A stretch of 64,000 nucleotides of DNA, taken from positions 124,001 through 188,000 of the forward strand of contig JAMAHW010000084.1 in the NCBI GenBank assembly GCA_023627715.1, written 5' to 3'. Below are positions 44,582 through 56,400 of the stretch, piece after piece. A model generated the notes under the pieces. It was not told where the DNA came from, searched no databases, and saw nothing but the letters and a program-made list of their open reading frames with translations. This stretch comes from Periconia sp. R9002. Lineage: Eukaryota > Ascomycota > Dothideomycetes > Pleosporales > Periconiaceae. The position numbers and the translations under genes were made by a program. How positions within the stretch are numbered: the stretch's first letter is position 1; every line of letters starts with the position of its first letter.

Positions 44582-45599
44582 GGTTGACGAAGATCGAACT
44601 ATCTACTTCTTCACCTTCCAGAAGTAATGTCGAACGCACTCGGAGACATCCATCTTTCTCGGCTTCTCGCAGGTATATATACGTCTAGATTTGTATCCCC
44701 CATTCGGTTTTCCCAGGATAGACATGTCGTCGTCGCGCAGTCGATAAACGGCTCGGAGATGAATTTCTCCATCTGGCCTAGTGCGACTGGGAACGTGGAA
44801 ACACGTGGAGTGGGAGGGCGGTAGTAACAGGCTGGCTATGAACACACTAACAGCTTCGCATAAAGACGATGGAATGGCTTTGTGGAGGCAATATCTTGGT
44901 GCGTTGGTTTGTACATCCTTCCAAGGAGGTTCTTTGCTATGATCTTATGTAGCGAGCATGTGTAAAGGAGGTGGATTTTGTCGAAGTACATCAATGCATC
45001 ATGTAGGCTCCTGGGTATCTGCTGGGCGTCAGTATGCTGTGCTTATGCAGGGCCATTTTTCGTACCTGATACGATAGAATAGAGAGAGAAAGGTCTGGAT
45101 CAAAGTTTCCTGCTCATTTCGTATAGGAGCATGTAAAGAGTGTGAGGGAAAAGGCACTTTATATGAACGGATAAAGGTAGACTAAGGGGAGACGCTAAGC
45201 TACATTCCGTTAGCCTTCCTATACCGTATATAGCACATACTAAACCTATCTTATAGAACACAAGTAGCGATGGGATTGCGTGCTGTATCAATGCAGGATT
45301 GGATTTACAAAAATTTCCTTGATTCGAATGAAGGTACATACATGTATTAGAACCGATGCAAGAGGATTCTGCTAGTTCCTAGCAATTCATGCCGCATGCC
45401 GTCCTACACATTTTCTCAAATGCTACTATCCCACATCCACCACTGACCATCGATATTGGTCAACGACAGCTAAACATTTTACGTATGACTCTGTGAATGC
45501 ATATGTATGTCTCACCAGGAAACTGACACAAAACCGCCCGGTGAGATCAACCAACCTTCTCTCCATAAGAAATATGGATTTGATCCTCACAGAGTATTG
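44582..45599. other. intergenic region
   Basis: The phosphatase promoter lies at the left; the region ends in the small insertion-like unit at 45568-45614. A CATGTATTAG/TACATACATG stretch near 45340 is the only local palindromic sequence noted. No gene is called. Confidence 0.5.
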
Positions 45600-45614
45600 C
45601 TACCCTGAGGGGTA
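45568..45614. mobile_element. 47-bp insertion-like unit flanked by a 12-bp direct duplication (copy A)
   Basis: CTTCTCTCCATA occurs at 45556-45567 and again at 45615-45626, directly bordering a 47-bp segment. The segment shares a 25-nt core with 50104-50147 (GATCCTCACAGAGTAT followed by TGCTACCCT here, CGCTACCCT there). It includes the inverted pair TACCC / GGGTA. It overlaps the 3' end of the 352-aa gene and supplies its last residues and stop. Confidence 0.55.
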
Positions 45615-46658
45615 CTTCTCTCCATAGATATACTGATCTCCGTGATAAAACGTGCTCCACCTCCGGAAAAACTTAAAATGTCCCGGATGCCCCATTTGCT
45701 TACATGTTTCTATTAACTGAGCTTGAAATTTGCTAAGAGTGATAACACCCGACAAACCCGCATCCAGGAAAATGCCATACTCCACACGCTGATGCTTGCG
45801 AGGTGGAACCTGCAAAAGCTCTTCGCACACGCGCTGTGCCGAGTCTGGCTTGAAAAGCCGGTAGTCGTGAGCTTGGTGAGCGTATACTTTCTGGTTTGTA
45901 GTTCGCTTGCGCATGAGGGCTCGCTTGCGGAAGAGGGTTCCCGCGTCTTTCACAAACCACCATCTGAGGTCGAATGTCCCTGCCATGTCGAAGGCCGAGA
46001 CACCGAGATCGAACGGGTGGAAGGCTTGCAGGCGAGGGAAATAAGTTACGTCTTTGAGGAAGAGCGTGTTTTTCATGCGGTCCGCGGGCCTTGCTGCTGC
46101 GAGCTCCAAGATCTCGGCTGCGATGACGGGGTGCGAGAATGAAGTGTCGATTAGGTGAACAGCGCCAGAAGGACGACGCACAGGCAGGCGGGAGTATCCG
46201 ATGGCGACGTTGGCCTGGTACGCAGTTACTTCAGCTATCTGCTCCACGATCTCACTAGTGAGCAGGTAGCCATAGCACATGTCCCGCAACTCGCGTGGAA
46301 GCTTCTCGTAAAACAGGGTCGAGAAGCTGAGGTAGGAAGCTTTTGAGTAGTTGACAACGGCATCTTCGATCCCGACTTTGACGGCGACTAGGTTTTTCTT
46401 GGCGCCTTGGTATTGGTGTTGTTTGGGTAGCATTTTCTTGATGTGCAAGTGTTTGCGCTTTTTGATGAGTTCTTCCGGAGTGCCGAATGTGTGGAAACCA
46501 CGTTTGCTATCTCCAATCTCTTCGTCGAGTTTGCCAAGTTCGATTTTCATGTCTTCGAGTTCGCTTTTTACTGCTGCTTGCTTAGCCCTCATGTCACGCA
46601 GGTGTTTGATCAGGTGCTGGAATAGCGACGGCGCGAGGGTCTGTTGGTCGTCCGCCAT
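45600..46658 (-). CDS. coiled-coil hypothetical protein with 2EXR-like motif
   Basis: Single exon, 352 aa. An N-terminal coiled coil (about 12-60: LIKHLRDMRAKQAAVKSELE...MKIELGKLDEEIGD) and a basic segment (KKRKHLHIKKMLPKQHQ) precede FYEKLPRELRDMCYGYLLTS at about 115-135, the LPxELRxxxYxYLL signature seen in fungal F-box/2EXR-like proteins. The rest (HLIDTSFSHPVIAAEILELA, RVEYGIFLDAGLSGVITLSK) is typical of fungus-specific orphan proteins. The last residues, YPSG, and the stop are encoded inside the insertion-like unit at 45568-45614; without it the frame would read from YIYGEK into VG and stop. No function is assigned. Confidence 0.75.
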   Translation of the reverse strand: MADDQQTLAPSLFQHLIKHLRDMRAKQAAVKSELEDMKIELGKLDEEIGDSKRGFHTFGTPEELIKKRKHLHIKKMLPKQHQYQGAKKNLVAVKVGIEDAVVNYSKASYLSFSTLFYEKLPRELRDMCYGYLLTSEIVEQIAEVTAYQANVAIGYSRLPVRRPSGAVHLIDTSFSHPVIAAEILELAAARPADRMKNTLFLKDVTYFPRLQAFHPFDLGVSAFDMAGTFDLRWWFVKDAGTLFRKRALMRKRTTNQKVYAHQAHDYRLFKPDSAQRVCEELLQVPPRKHQRVEYGIFLDAGLSGVITLSKFQAQLIETCKQMGHPGHFKFFRRWSTFYHGDQYIYGEKYPSG

Positions 46659-47530
46659 GATGTATAATCACCTCTGAGACGTCTTTGATGGTGCGGGAAG
46701 TAGAGAAAAGGTCGATTTATGTACAGTTTCAAAGGGCGCCGATGGAATCAAGGGCGTAGGTAGCGTGACTCATTAATGTGTTCGTGGTCAATGTTGTTTG
46801 GCGTCGCCCGGTGCTTTACCGAGCTTATCCCAATCCGGACAATGCACCTCAACTCACTTGATGACTAAGTTTAGGCACCCATAAGGCAAACTTTGGGTAC
46901 AAGCCGCTGACAATGTAGAATTCGAGGACATCAAAAAATATCCGCCAAGTTTCTGTACTTTGCTGCTAGAAATAGGTCAATTCTAGCCTTGTGTGATTTA
47001 GAAACGGGAGATCAATTCTGAAGGACTCGTTCGGCCAGATATATCTAGAAAAAGTCGTTGAGCGTTCGATTAGGCGCCCACCTTGCTTTCCACGGAGATT
47101 GGAGAATAACGTCGCCTAGTATGAAGGCAAAAATAGTGCTCGAAATGAGGAAGGTCACCCTTTTCAGATAGTGTGAGAGGACTCTGCATGTACACACTAG
47201 GTGTTTGTCTCACCTTACGCTAGTGTGTTTGCTACTAATCAAGTCGGTCAGTGGTGCATCATACGACTATAGCGGATTTACATTTGAATTGCATGATACG
47301 AAGAAAGAATACTTGGTCGGTGATAAGCTGATACCGAAATGAGATTGAAGAAGAATATAAGGTAGAGAGCAGATCATTGATCAGGAGCAAAGAGAGAAAA
47401 TGAGGCGGAATAAATCGGGAAATCCTGCGTTTAACCCATGAGTAGAATCTTGAATAATGGAAGGTGCCCATAGGTAGGGATGAGATTGAGATTTCTAGAC
47501 TAAGTCCTCTTCCTGATAGCATCAGCTCCT
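46659..47530. other. intergenic region
   Basis: Promoter side of the 352-aa gene and 3' side of the NmrA-like gene. No ORF or repeat is supported. Confidence 0.45.
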
Positions 47531-48577
47531 CTAAACCAGGGCTTCGCTGACTGTCAAAGGTTTGATCTCAGGGAAGACCTCATTCAACAGTCGCCCATTA
47601 TATACCATCTTCCCCTCAGCCATGAAAGCCGCAACCACCGACATAGTCTTCCGAAAAGCTGCCTTTGCCTCCTCATCACCATAAAGGCGCTTAATCACAG
47701 AATCTTGTCCTGGAAGTTGCGTGATTTCCCCCTGCTTCAACTTCTCCATCGAATCATATGCGACGTCGAACTTTACACCCTTTGCCGTTTCCGCAATTGC
47801 CAGAACTTCATTCCAGGTCTTTCGATCAGCATACACAAAGTATTTCGTCTCCCAGCGATCGAGACCTAACAGCGCAACCGTGTACGCGGCGATGTCGGTA
47901 GTGTGGGTGAAGTAGATTGGATAGGTTCCATCCCCTGGGATTGCTGCAGCGTTGTTGTCGATATCGAGAGCCATCGCCGTTCTGTTCGTGTACGAAGGTT
48001 TTGTCAAGGTGTAAAAGTCGAGGAATATTCCGGGGTAAATAGCCGTCCATTCGAGTTTGGTCTTGCTCAACGCATCGGTAAGAGCTAGTCTAGACGCTGC
48101 GAACGGGCTTTTACCCCCTTGTCTAAATTTGACGTTATGAAATGATCCTCATATATAACATGTGGTGTAGATTCTTTGTACTTACTCCTCACTGTAGTCG
48201 AACGCACTCCAGATGCTCGGGATGTATCGCTTCGTCACAGTGGATCGCTCAGCTGCTTCGATAACACTGATCTCGGTGGAATGACTGCTGGCATAGTTTG
48301 AGATGGTCGAGATAATAGTGTCGATTTTGTGCTCTTCGAGCAGTTTCACAAACGCATCTTGGTCGGAATACGTAGCTTGCAGGACAGGCACGCCAATCTC
48401 ACTCTCTAGCTCTGGATTGGCCTTCTCTGAGTTAGTATTGGCTAAGTTAAGGGGTGCAAAACTGCTTCTGACCTGACGAGCGAGGATGATCGGCTTGTAG
48501 GGACTGTTTTTGAGTGCGTCGATGATGCTTCGTCCTAGTCCACCGGAACCTCCTGCAACGGCGATGATGTGAGACAT
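47531..48577 (-). CDS. NmrA-like / isoflavone reductase-like NAD(P)-binding protein
   Basis: Three exons, 48473-48577, 48186-48424 and 47531-48122, about 311 aa, a normal length for the family. The Rossmann nucleotide-binding loop GGSGGLGR is at residues 9-16 (MSHIIAVAGGSGGLGRSIID). It continues ILARQ-KANPELESEIGVPVL, KIDTIISTISNY, KRYIPSIWSAFDYSE, SKTKLEWTAIYPGIFLDFY and DIAAYTVALLGLDRW, which follow the atypical short-chain dehydrogenase plan of NmrA-like proteins. Some act as NADP(H) redox sensors binding GATA factors, others are reductases; which applies here cannot be told. Intron 1 is 48 nt and needs the second AG of a CAG-AG pair; intron 2 carries the in-frame break between the two obvious open frames. 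Confidence 0.88.
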
Positions 48578-50995
48578 TATGATTTGAGAGACCAGGAAGT
48601 GATATATTGATTGAGAAGATGGTGTTGCTTTGATGCTCTCTGTGCTTTTCATACAGTGTGGTGAATCTCTGCAGTCTATATCCTTTGCAAAAGCTGATTA
48701 ATAGGTGCTTAACTTCTGCTGCTTGGCCGTTGCTCGTCCGGGCTCGAAAGAATATGAGGATTCAGGGTTGATGCTTAGAAATGCGTGTTCTTGATGCATA
48801 GTGTAACCGCGTTGATGTCCAGCAGTAAATTTCCCGTTGTAGCATTCAGGCAAGCTTCCAATTGAATCGACGCATATCTGTTACATGGGCATGGATTACG
48901 GCGTCCTCGCGCGAATGATGACAAACGCGGCCGCTTTCTAAATGACAACGAGCAAAGGAGCAGGTAGCCCTACGTTGGAACTATTGTTCTCCATCGCTGT
49001 TGTTGGCTAAAATTCTTGCACTATTCATGCGACGATAACTCTGTGCTGTTTTTGGTAGACTACAATCCGCCTACATAACCAATGGGGCGTAACCAGTATC
49101 CGTAAGCGATTCCATACAAAGTTGCTTAGAAACCCATTTCTAGGGTCTCTGAGCGCTAACAGCATGAATCCCGGACGAAAAAGCGTCCGACCGAGTTTAT
49201 TAAGAAAGCGAAGCATTATGAGATGTGGCATCCATCCGTTAGTGGTCCGAGGAGTCGATGGCCATTCAGGTCTTTCGTGCGAAAAAGGTAACTATGCATA
49301 TAGATACAAGAGCTATTTGATGTGAATGGGCACATCACGTGCCAAACTGTATATACATCACATCTTCCAAAGTACTGCGCCATCACTCAATCAGCCACTT
49401 CTCCTCCAACTCTCACATTTATAACCAGCGTCCTCCAACACGAGCAACTACTAGAAACACAAGAGCTTTCAAAGATTGAGATTGGTACGACATTCACCAC
49501 TTTGAGTGACTAGACATCATGACATGCTGCAGTACATATACTCAAGTCTCATGTATCGACTGTTAGTCACGTGAAAGATTTTGCTTAAATATGGTAGCAG
49601 TCGCGCTCACTAACTTTCTTCTCTTTCACTCTACCAAGTGTCTATATGTAGGCTGACCACCCCGTGAATGACGAAAAGTCCTAGGTTTCCTAGCACTTAA
49701 AAATCACCTGATGTGCTGTTCTAACACGAACATTGAATTTGATGTATGGTTACACGCATATTCAGACTGGTGAACACAGTATGTATCAACGCAACAAATC
49801 TCGAAAACTATAATCGGCCCATTTACGCCCCAAACCAAGTTCAAGGCGGGGACGACTTCGCCCCTCAATCTTTGGGGGCAGAAACATACAACCTTAGGTG
49901 ACATCTGCCATTCATTCGGATAGGATTCTGAAGCTTGACTCGCATAGGCCCGACATGTTTAAATTAAAACCTTCGACTGCGACTCAGCGCTATATTCAAT
50001 TATTGCGGAGAAGTTGAATTCAATATGAGAGCGTCTCTCTGAGACATTAGCTGTCAGTTTGTAGGTTAAACCCAATGAGCAAAAGGATTTTTCTCGTGAC
50101 AATGAAATTAAATTCGATCCTCACAGAGTATCGCTACCCTGGGTATCTTCTCGTGACAATATAGGTACCAGATAGTGTAGACTGCTGAATCAACCCAAAT
50201 AGAACATTTTGAGTAACAGATGCGATTAGCGAATGGTTATCAACACTAATATCTGATTTGCTCAATTAAGACTACTAAGCAGCAGGATGCAAGTAAAACC
50301 CGCATACACAGCTTTTTAGCCAACGTTTGCAAAGGGGAAATACATAATGCTCATGTTAATGGTTTTACTTTACATGGTTTTCTCAGTAAGATCGTTTTCT
50401 ATGTAAGGCTGACGCCGTATTCGCTTGCTGGATGGCCCCCAAATGAGGTTGTCCTGGGTCTAGATGTGTCCAATCGCAAAGGTAGGTTTCTCCAACGGGA
50501 AGTGCTCTGCACCGGTGAGGTAACGCCAGTTTTGCCTTATTGCCTTCCGGCATGAATGCCAAGGAGAAGACAACGGGGCAAAGGAGAAGAAAGGTAATAA
50601 GCCCGGTTAGGCCTGAGAGAAACCTAAAGACGGTAAACGAGATGAGATAAACGAGCAGAAAACTGTGGCTGAGCAGCAATCACCTAGAGCATTTCAGACA
50701 ATGGCGGGGTGGTACATTGATATTCCCTGGAATGCATTGCATACTGGAGTGGACCCGCGTACTCCTCAGCCTCCGCCGCCCCCCAATCACGAACAGATAA
50801 TGCGCTCACTCATGTAGGCAACATGAACCCAACCGACGTATTCGGTTGAAATGTCTGCTTGGCCCGTCTGTACCATGCCGGTGGGCGTCTTTCTGCCCTG
50901 TTCAAACCCATTCCCCCTTTCCCTTGCCATCCGTCTTGCCAGACCTCCACCAGGTTCAGATCTCCCTGATAGGCGTCGATGATCGATAAGAAATA
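48578..50995. other. 2.4-kb gene-poor region with insertion-like copy B
   Basis: It contains the promoter of the NmrA-like gene and the second insertion-like unit at 50104-50147. Frames at 49025-49325, 49704-49904 and 50383-50679 have no domain character. No gene is called. Confidence 0.5.
50104..50147. mobile_element. 44-bp insertion-like unit flanked by a 13-bp direct duplication (copy B)
   Basis: TTCTCGTGACAAT occurs at 50091-50103 and 50148-50160, directly bordering a 44-bp segment that shares the 25-nt core of the unit at 45568-45614 with one mismatch. It keeps a TACCC / GGGTA inverted pair. The flanking duplications at the two loci differ from each other apart from TTCTC. Confidence 0.55.
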
Positions 50996-51951
50996 ATGGA
51001 AACAGGGAGAAAAAGAGGGTCCATCGTGGGCGACTTCGATCCGAAAGCGTTTTATATGTTTTTTAATGCTGTGCGGCCGGGTATGGCGTTGGCGGCCGGC
51101 TTCATGCAGGATTCGGGCGGCGCCATCAACATGTCAACGGCAGAGACAAACTCAACGGCGGCATACTCTTCGTCGGAGAACTGGCAACTATACTACCAGG
51201 CCGGGCGCTACTTCATCCGGAACTACGACTATGGAGACTATCAGCTGGGCCTCACAGAGAGCGGGCGCACGACGCCCCGCCTTATGAAACGGAGCGGGGC
51301 ACTGGGGCAGCAGTGGAGTCTGATCAGAACCAGTGGGAACAGTGGTGGGTGGAAATTGAGTAATGGGCTGTTGGGGAACGGGAGCTGGTTGGGCCTTAGT
51401 GGGAAGAATGCGGTGCCGGCCATGCAACCGAGTGAGAATGGAGCCGTGTGGGACTTCGAGACGAATCCGAGCGCGGGCAGTCCGACGGTGGCAGCGCTAT
51501 ATCAAGATGTAGATGGCTTTGAGGTGCGGTTTTGCTGGTAGGAGATGGGGAGCGCGTGGACCGTGGGCTAACGCCAGGGCAGGTCGCTTCTACATCGTTA
51601 AGTTCGTCGTTTACTTCATCGGCGACGACATCGACTTCAATACTCAGTGCTTCGACTTCGGCGTCTGTCTCGGATGCTTCTCGGCCTACATCAGGAGCAC
51701 ACACCGGGGACCATTCAACGCTAAGCTCGGGTGCCATTGTTGGTATTGCAATTGGTGGGTTTGCATTTGTACTGATTGCGGCAATATTGGGCTGGTTTTT
51801 AGTCGCGCAGCGGAAGCAAGATGAGGGGCTGACTGAGCTGGCGGCAGATGTGAAGCAAGTGTACGCGCATCGGGTTGAGATAGGGGGTGAGCCGGTGGTG
51901 CATATGGCACAGGAGAAGAATTATGCAGAGCCGCGGTTAGAGATGGAGTGA
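50996..51951 (+). CDS. single-pass membrane protein with lectin-like ectodomain
   Basis: Two exons, 50996-51523 and 51583-51951, about 298 aa. The first 170 residues are rich in Gly, Tyr, Trp and Asn (NWQLYYQAGRYFIRNYDYGD, YQLGLTESG, GALGQQWSLIRTSGNSGGWK, GSWLGLSGK), resembling a ricin-B-like beta-trefoil repeat pattern. Exon 2 encodes a Ser/Thr-rich stalk (STSLSSSFTSSATTSTS), one strong transmembrane helix (GAIVGIAIGGFAFVLIAAIL), and a 50-residue cytosolic tail. This layout occurs in fungal cell-surface sensors. Oddly, the N-terminus (METGRKRGSIVGDFDPKAFY) has no signal peptide, so either an upstream exon was missed or the helix acts as a signal-anchor. Intron: GTGCGG donor, CTAAC branch, GGCAG acceptor. 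Confidence 0.7.
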
Positions 51952-52807
51952 TAGTGGTGCCTTGAGGGGAGATGTGCTTCTGGAGTGCGGTAATTTAAAT
52001 ACATTTTGTTTAATGCTAGGAGTGGTATGTGGGTGTATGTTGGGTGTAAGTCGGTGACTGTATGATTCCAGTCGGGAAATCGGTAATCAATCGTCAAGCA
52101 TGTCTATCCAACAAGTGGCAGAGAGCCTAGGGAGACACCTGGGGGCATGCAAGTGCGTGGTTCGGTCCAAAGCGTACGTAGGAGAAACCGGAAGCAACGA
52201 GTTTGCATAAGACCGGGAGGGACAGGTTGCTATTGTTTGTTGCAAACGATTGCTACTTTTTCAGGTACCTAGGCAACCATTCTAGTATCGCATTTTGTGT
52301 GATTAGTATTCAGACTGTACGCTGTTGATTTAGCGTTTGGAGTAATTGTACGTGCGGGGTAAAGTGTGGCCGTGGTTATACCTAGCGGACAATACGTGAT
52401 GATCACTAAACATTTATTCAAAGTGTGGTCACTCAGCAAGACAAGGCGGCACTGGCCTCTGATATAGTTGCTAACAAACAGAGCAAAATATGAATATCCG
52501 ATTAATTGATTGGAGTGTTCAAAGGCATAGAGCGGCCCGTATCGGCATGTGCCGCTACGTCCTTCTCGTAATAGGTCAGTTAGTATATGTATGTCACCCT
52601 TAATAATGAAACCGATTACTCAACGTCTAGTCGTAGAACAGTCAATCAGATTCAATCTTGTATGGGGAGCATCTCGATCAAACTTGATATAAATGAGAAG
52701 GCAGTGCAATCATTTATCTGTACCTTCCCACAGAACCAAATCAATTCTCATTACAACAATCAGTTGCAAAGAAGAAAACACCTTTGACATATCCAAGTTG
52801 CTTCAAA
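51952..52807. other. intergenic region
   Basis: It contains the 3' end of the membrane-protein gene and the carbonic anhydrase promoter. No ORF is supported. Confidence 0.45.
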
Positions 52808-53471
52808 ATGTCTCAAAAGATTACAGACACTTTTCTGGCCGGGAACGCAAAATGGCGTCCATCTTGGAAGAATCCAGCGACGATGGAGCAAATGAGGACA
52901 TTCTCGAATGATCTGAACAATCCTATACTGATTGGTATGTATTCGCATTATCCCCACCTGACTATTGTTCTCCGTAGCATTCAAGCGACGCTAACACACG
53001 TTTCAAAGTCACGTGCATGGATCCCCGCTGCGAGCCTACACAATTTCTAGGCGGCGACATTATGTTTGCAACTGTCAAGAATGCAGGTGGTAGAGCTACG
53101 CCTGATGCTCTCCGTAGCATTTTGACACTTCGAAGTCTGAACACGGTCAGCAAGTCAGGAACAGTGGCCGTCATCCATCACACTGGTTAGTATTTTGGAA
53201 AGCTATGATTACTCCCGCTAACGGGCTTCAAAAAGATTGTGGTATGACGCATTTGACCAGCGAGGAGATCAAACAGGGTATTGCTCAGAGGACTCCAACG
53301 GAGGCTGCTAGGGGAAACGCTATTGACTTTGAGACATTTACCACTGAACAATTCGAAGAAGTAATCAAGAAAGATGTGCAGGTGTTCAAAAATGAGAAGA
53401 TGTTGGAGGGGATGGATATCTTGGGGTTCGCTTTCATTACTGAGACTGGGGAACTGAAGCGTATCGCCTAG
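52808..53471 (+). CDS. beta-class carbonic anhydrase-like protein
   Basis: Three exons, 52808-52934, 53009-53185 and 53236-53471, about 179 aa. The zinc and catalytic motifs are split over exons: Cys45-Met-Asp47-Pro-Arg49 (TCMDPRCEP) in exon 2, then NAGGRATPDALRS, and HHTDCGM with His100 and Cys103 across the second junction. Cys45, His100 and Cys103 would bind zinc, and Asp47-Arg49 form the catalytic dyad of beta-carbonic anhydrases, which hydrate CO2 to bicarbonate. At 179 aa it belongs to the short, soluble fungal type without an obvious organelle signal. The first exon (NAKWRPSWKNPATMEQMRTF) is unlike the canonical enzymes, so the N-terminus is less certain. Confidence 0.88.
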
Positions 53472-56400
53472 ATGAAGCTATTCTGTGGTCTGCATATACT
53501 GTCTGTCGCTGGTTTTAAGAGTCTGAACGAAGAATAAGCACGGTCTTTGCAAATGGTCGCCGCAGCGCTGATGAAAAAATTAGCATGTGTCTGATATCAC
53601 CATCACATAAATGATTACATGTTAAGATGACGGATTTCATCAATTGAGAGAAATATGATGTGAATATCGAGTATGTCCACGATTCATGCCTTCGGGCATC
53701 ATTCCTACCCCTCTTGCCCATTATAGCACAGTACACTCCTTCAAAAAAGAACATTGGTAAGTCACAGCAATACGCTGTCAATACAATCCTGTTCCTCTTC
53801 TACCCAGTAACTCATTTCTCCTTGAGTTTAACCCCCATTACCGGCCCAAATAATCCGAGGGTTCAAGAACGCAGCTGATAAGTTACTGGACGACGTGACG
53901 TTGGATCATTTGGCGGCTTGGATTAGTTTGTGAACTTCCTAATATGCCATGTTCGGAAATTCTATCAATAAAAGCAGTTGAATTCCTTAAAACGCGCTTT
54001 TCAGCAGTGCGCTGGAGAATGGCACTTGAGAGTTTGGATCGAAGGTACACTCTTGGTGACAACACTAGGGACCGAATACGTAAGTTTATCTGGCAATATT
54101 GTGTCTATCATGTTCTCCGACTTAGTTAATAGTGAAAGAGAAAAGCCCGACGAATTTCACATACATAGTATTGTGACTCCCGCACTATCATGGTCTCGAC
54201 GGCATATGTGTGTAGCGCAGGTTGAGACAATAGTCTGTCAATACTTCCCTTTTCTGCCGAGAGGCCCATCGATTGCCTCCATATTTGACGGGAAGGAAAT
54301 TTGCACTTCCCATGTGTTTTTATGTATTTCCCGAAATTTCACATGTTGTTTTGATTCTGATTGTACAACTTATTCACCATCTCTCTCCCAAAACCATCAT
54401 CCACCATCTCCGCCAAACACTTATTCATCATTTCCCCCCAAATGATCTCATCCGAAATCCTGACCACGAAAAAAAACATGAAATATCTTAGTTGAAGTCC
54501 GTCAATTTCTTTGTCCGGATTTTGTTTCAGTTAAAGACTATACTCGTACTATGGTCATTTATTTAGGTCTGGGAAATATCGATTCGAGGCATTCGGGTAA
54601 CTATCCAGTGAATGCCAACGGGTACCGCTGGGCCAACCACAACCACACCAACCACAATAAGATGGTTTGCCAATCGCTATGGTTGAATGGTAGCTTAATC
54701 GGGATCGGAACAAATTGGGATATATTTCTGTTGTCTGCGACAGAAAGTGGTAGGTCTCCCCTTTTACAAATTTTCTCCCGTTACAAAACTGGTCGAGGAA
54801 CCCAAATCACATAGTGTGTTGTTGGTAGTAACTTCATCAACAGCAGCAAGCCATGAGATCTCAAACTCCTCACATGAAACGCAGCCCCCGCCAGATATTT
54901 CCCAAAATGGTACCTCATCTCTGTCGGTTACGTCGCTTTTGGAGGAAACACTGATTTCTTCTGGGTCCCGGATTTGGCAAAACAGCCTGGAATTCTTCAA
55001 CAGCATATTGTTTACCTCCTTGGCATGGGTGGTATGGACATTGCTGGCTTCTTCCCGATATTTGTCGCCAATTATCCTCTTCCCAGTCTGGTTGGCCCGT
55101 TCCCAACTTCTCCCCAACAGGCATCAGACTGTATGTTCCGTCTTCGCGTTCCACGCAGTCGTGTCGCTTTTCTTCTTCCTCCAACAAATCTAATAAGTAC
55201 CCTGGAGATCACAAATTCCATCCAGAGCAACAGGAGAAGTGTGGTACACATGTAATGTGAGAAGGCGAGTGGAACAGGGAACTCTTGGTCCATCGACAAA
55301 ATAAGATATTGCTTGAACAAGGGGACATATTTCCAAATTGATTCAAGCGTTGTGGATGCTCTTCTAAACTCTTCTGGGCAGCAGAACCGGGACATAATTA
55401 TTGCTGGTTAGACCAGCTGGCGGTCATGAATCGGGTACTCATTTTTTGTACCCCAGTAATGTCTTCGTCCAACAGTCGAACACCCGAACTACTCGAAACA
55501 TATCTCCAAACTTTCCAAAACCGTATCATGCCGGGGAAGCAAATTGTACGCAGGGACCTATGGGGTTGGCATATCATTGGCAAAATGAATAGGGGAATGT
55601 CTTGGTTTAAGAGACAAATTATCCCTCACGGAATTCTGCGTCTTAGCCCTCTTTTGCTCGAATTTCTCGGCATGGGGTCACGTTGGTTTCGCCTCCAGTC
55701 ACCATCTAATGCGTCAGAAACACCTCCATCCCTTCCTTCCTGAAAACGCAACGGAACAAAATCTCCCCGGTGAAGAAGCTGAGGACGGCCTGCTCTATGT
55801 CCGGGTAGAGCAAATGGAACAAATCTCCGTCAAGGTCCACGCCGTCATTATCGTTTTCGTGGGGAGGCTGACATACGTTGTTGACAGGGTCACAAACTGC
55901 GTCTGATACAAATTTGCAGACTACTCGACCCTGTTGGCTCAACGACTGGGTTAAAAAGCACAACCACGCGCTCAAGACATATAGGTCGCGTGGAGTCTTC
56001 TGAACTCCCCGATAAGTTGCATCGTAGCCATACTGGAAGGAACACTGAAGAAGAACTCTGTTGTAACATATTTCTCGAGAGTTCATGAGGAAGGTTGCTG
56101 ATGGACGGGAGCTAGAAGCGCGATTCTACTCCTATTTATACCATATTTCGCTCTTTTCAACCGAGGTCTTGCCTCTGCCAGTGACTCATAGTATCATAAG
56201 TAAGCGATGCACAAGACTACTCGTGTGCGACTGAACCCGCTTTTTCCGACGCAGAAATGTACTACACGGGACGTGATCGTCTTGCAACATCTTGATATTA
56301 TTGGCCAAAAACAAAGAACTGTAATATATTTGTTGTTAGAATGATACAGAGGGACGCGCAGCTGTTCAAAAATTCACAATTGGGGCTGTTGGCTGTCATG

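Noticed and set aside
47531..48122. Separate short gene at 47531-48070
   Set aside because: It is the third exon of the NmrA-like gene; the join at 48186/48122 is in phase and completes the family domain.
52968..53118. Repeated CTCCGTAGCATT in intron 1 and exon 2 of the carbonic anhydrase gene
   Set aside because: Only about 12 bp shared and no wider similarity; likely coincidence.
54551..56086. Overlapping frames of 85-150 codons on both strands
   Set aside because: No domain, no consistent splice joins and both strands equally open; not reported as genes.
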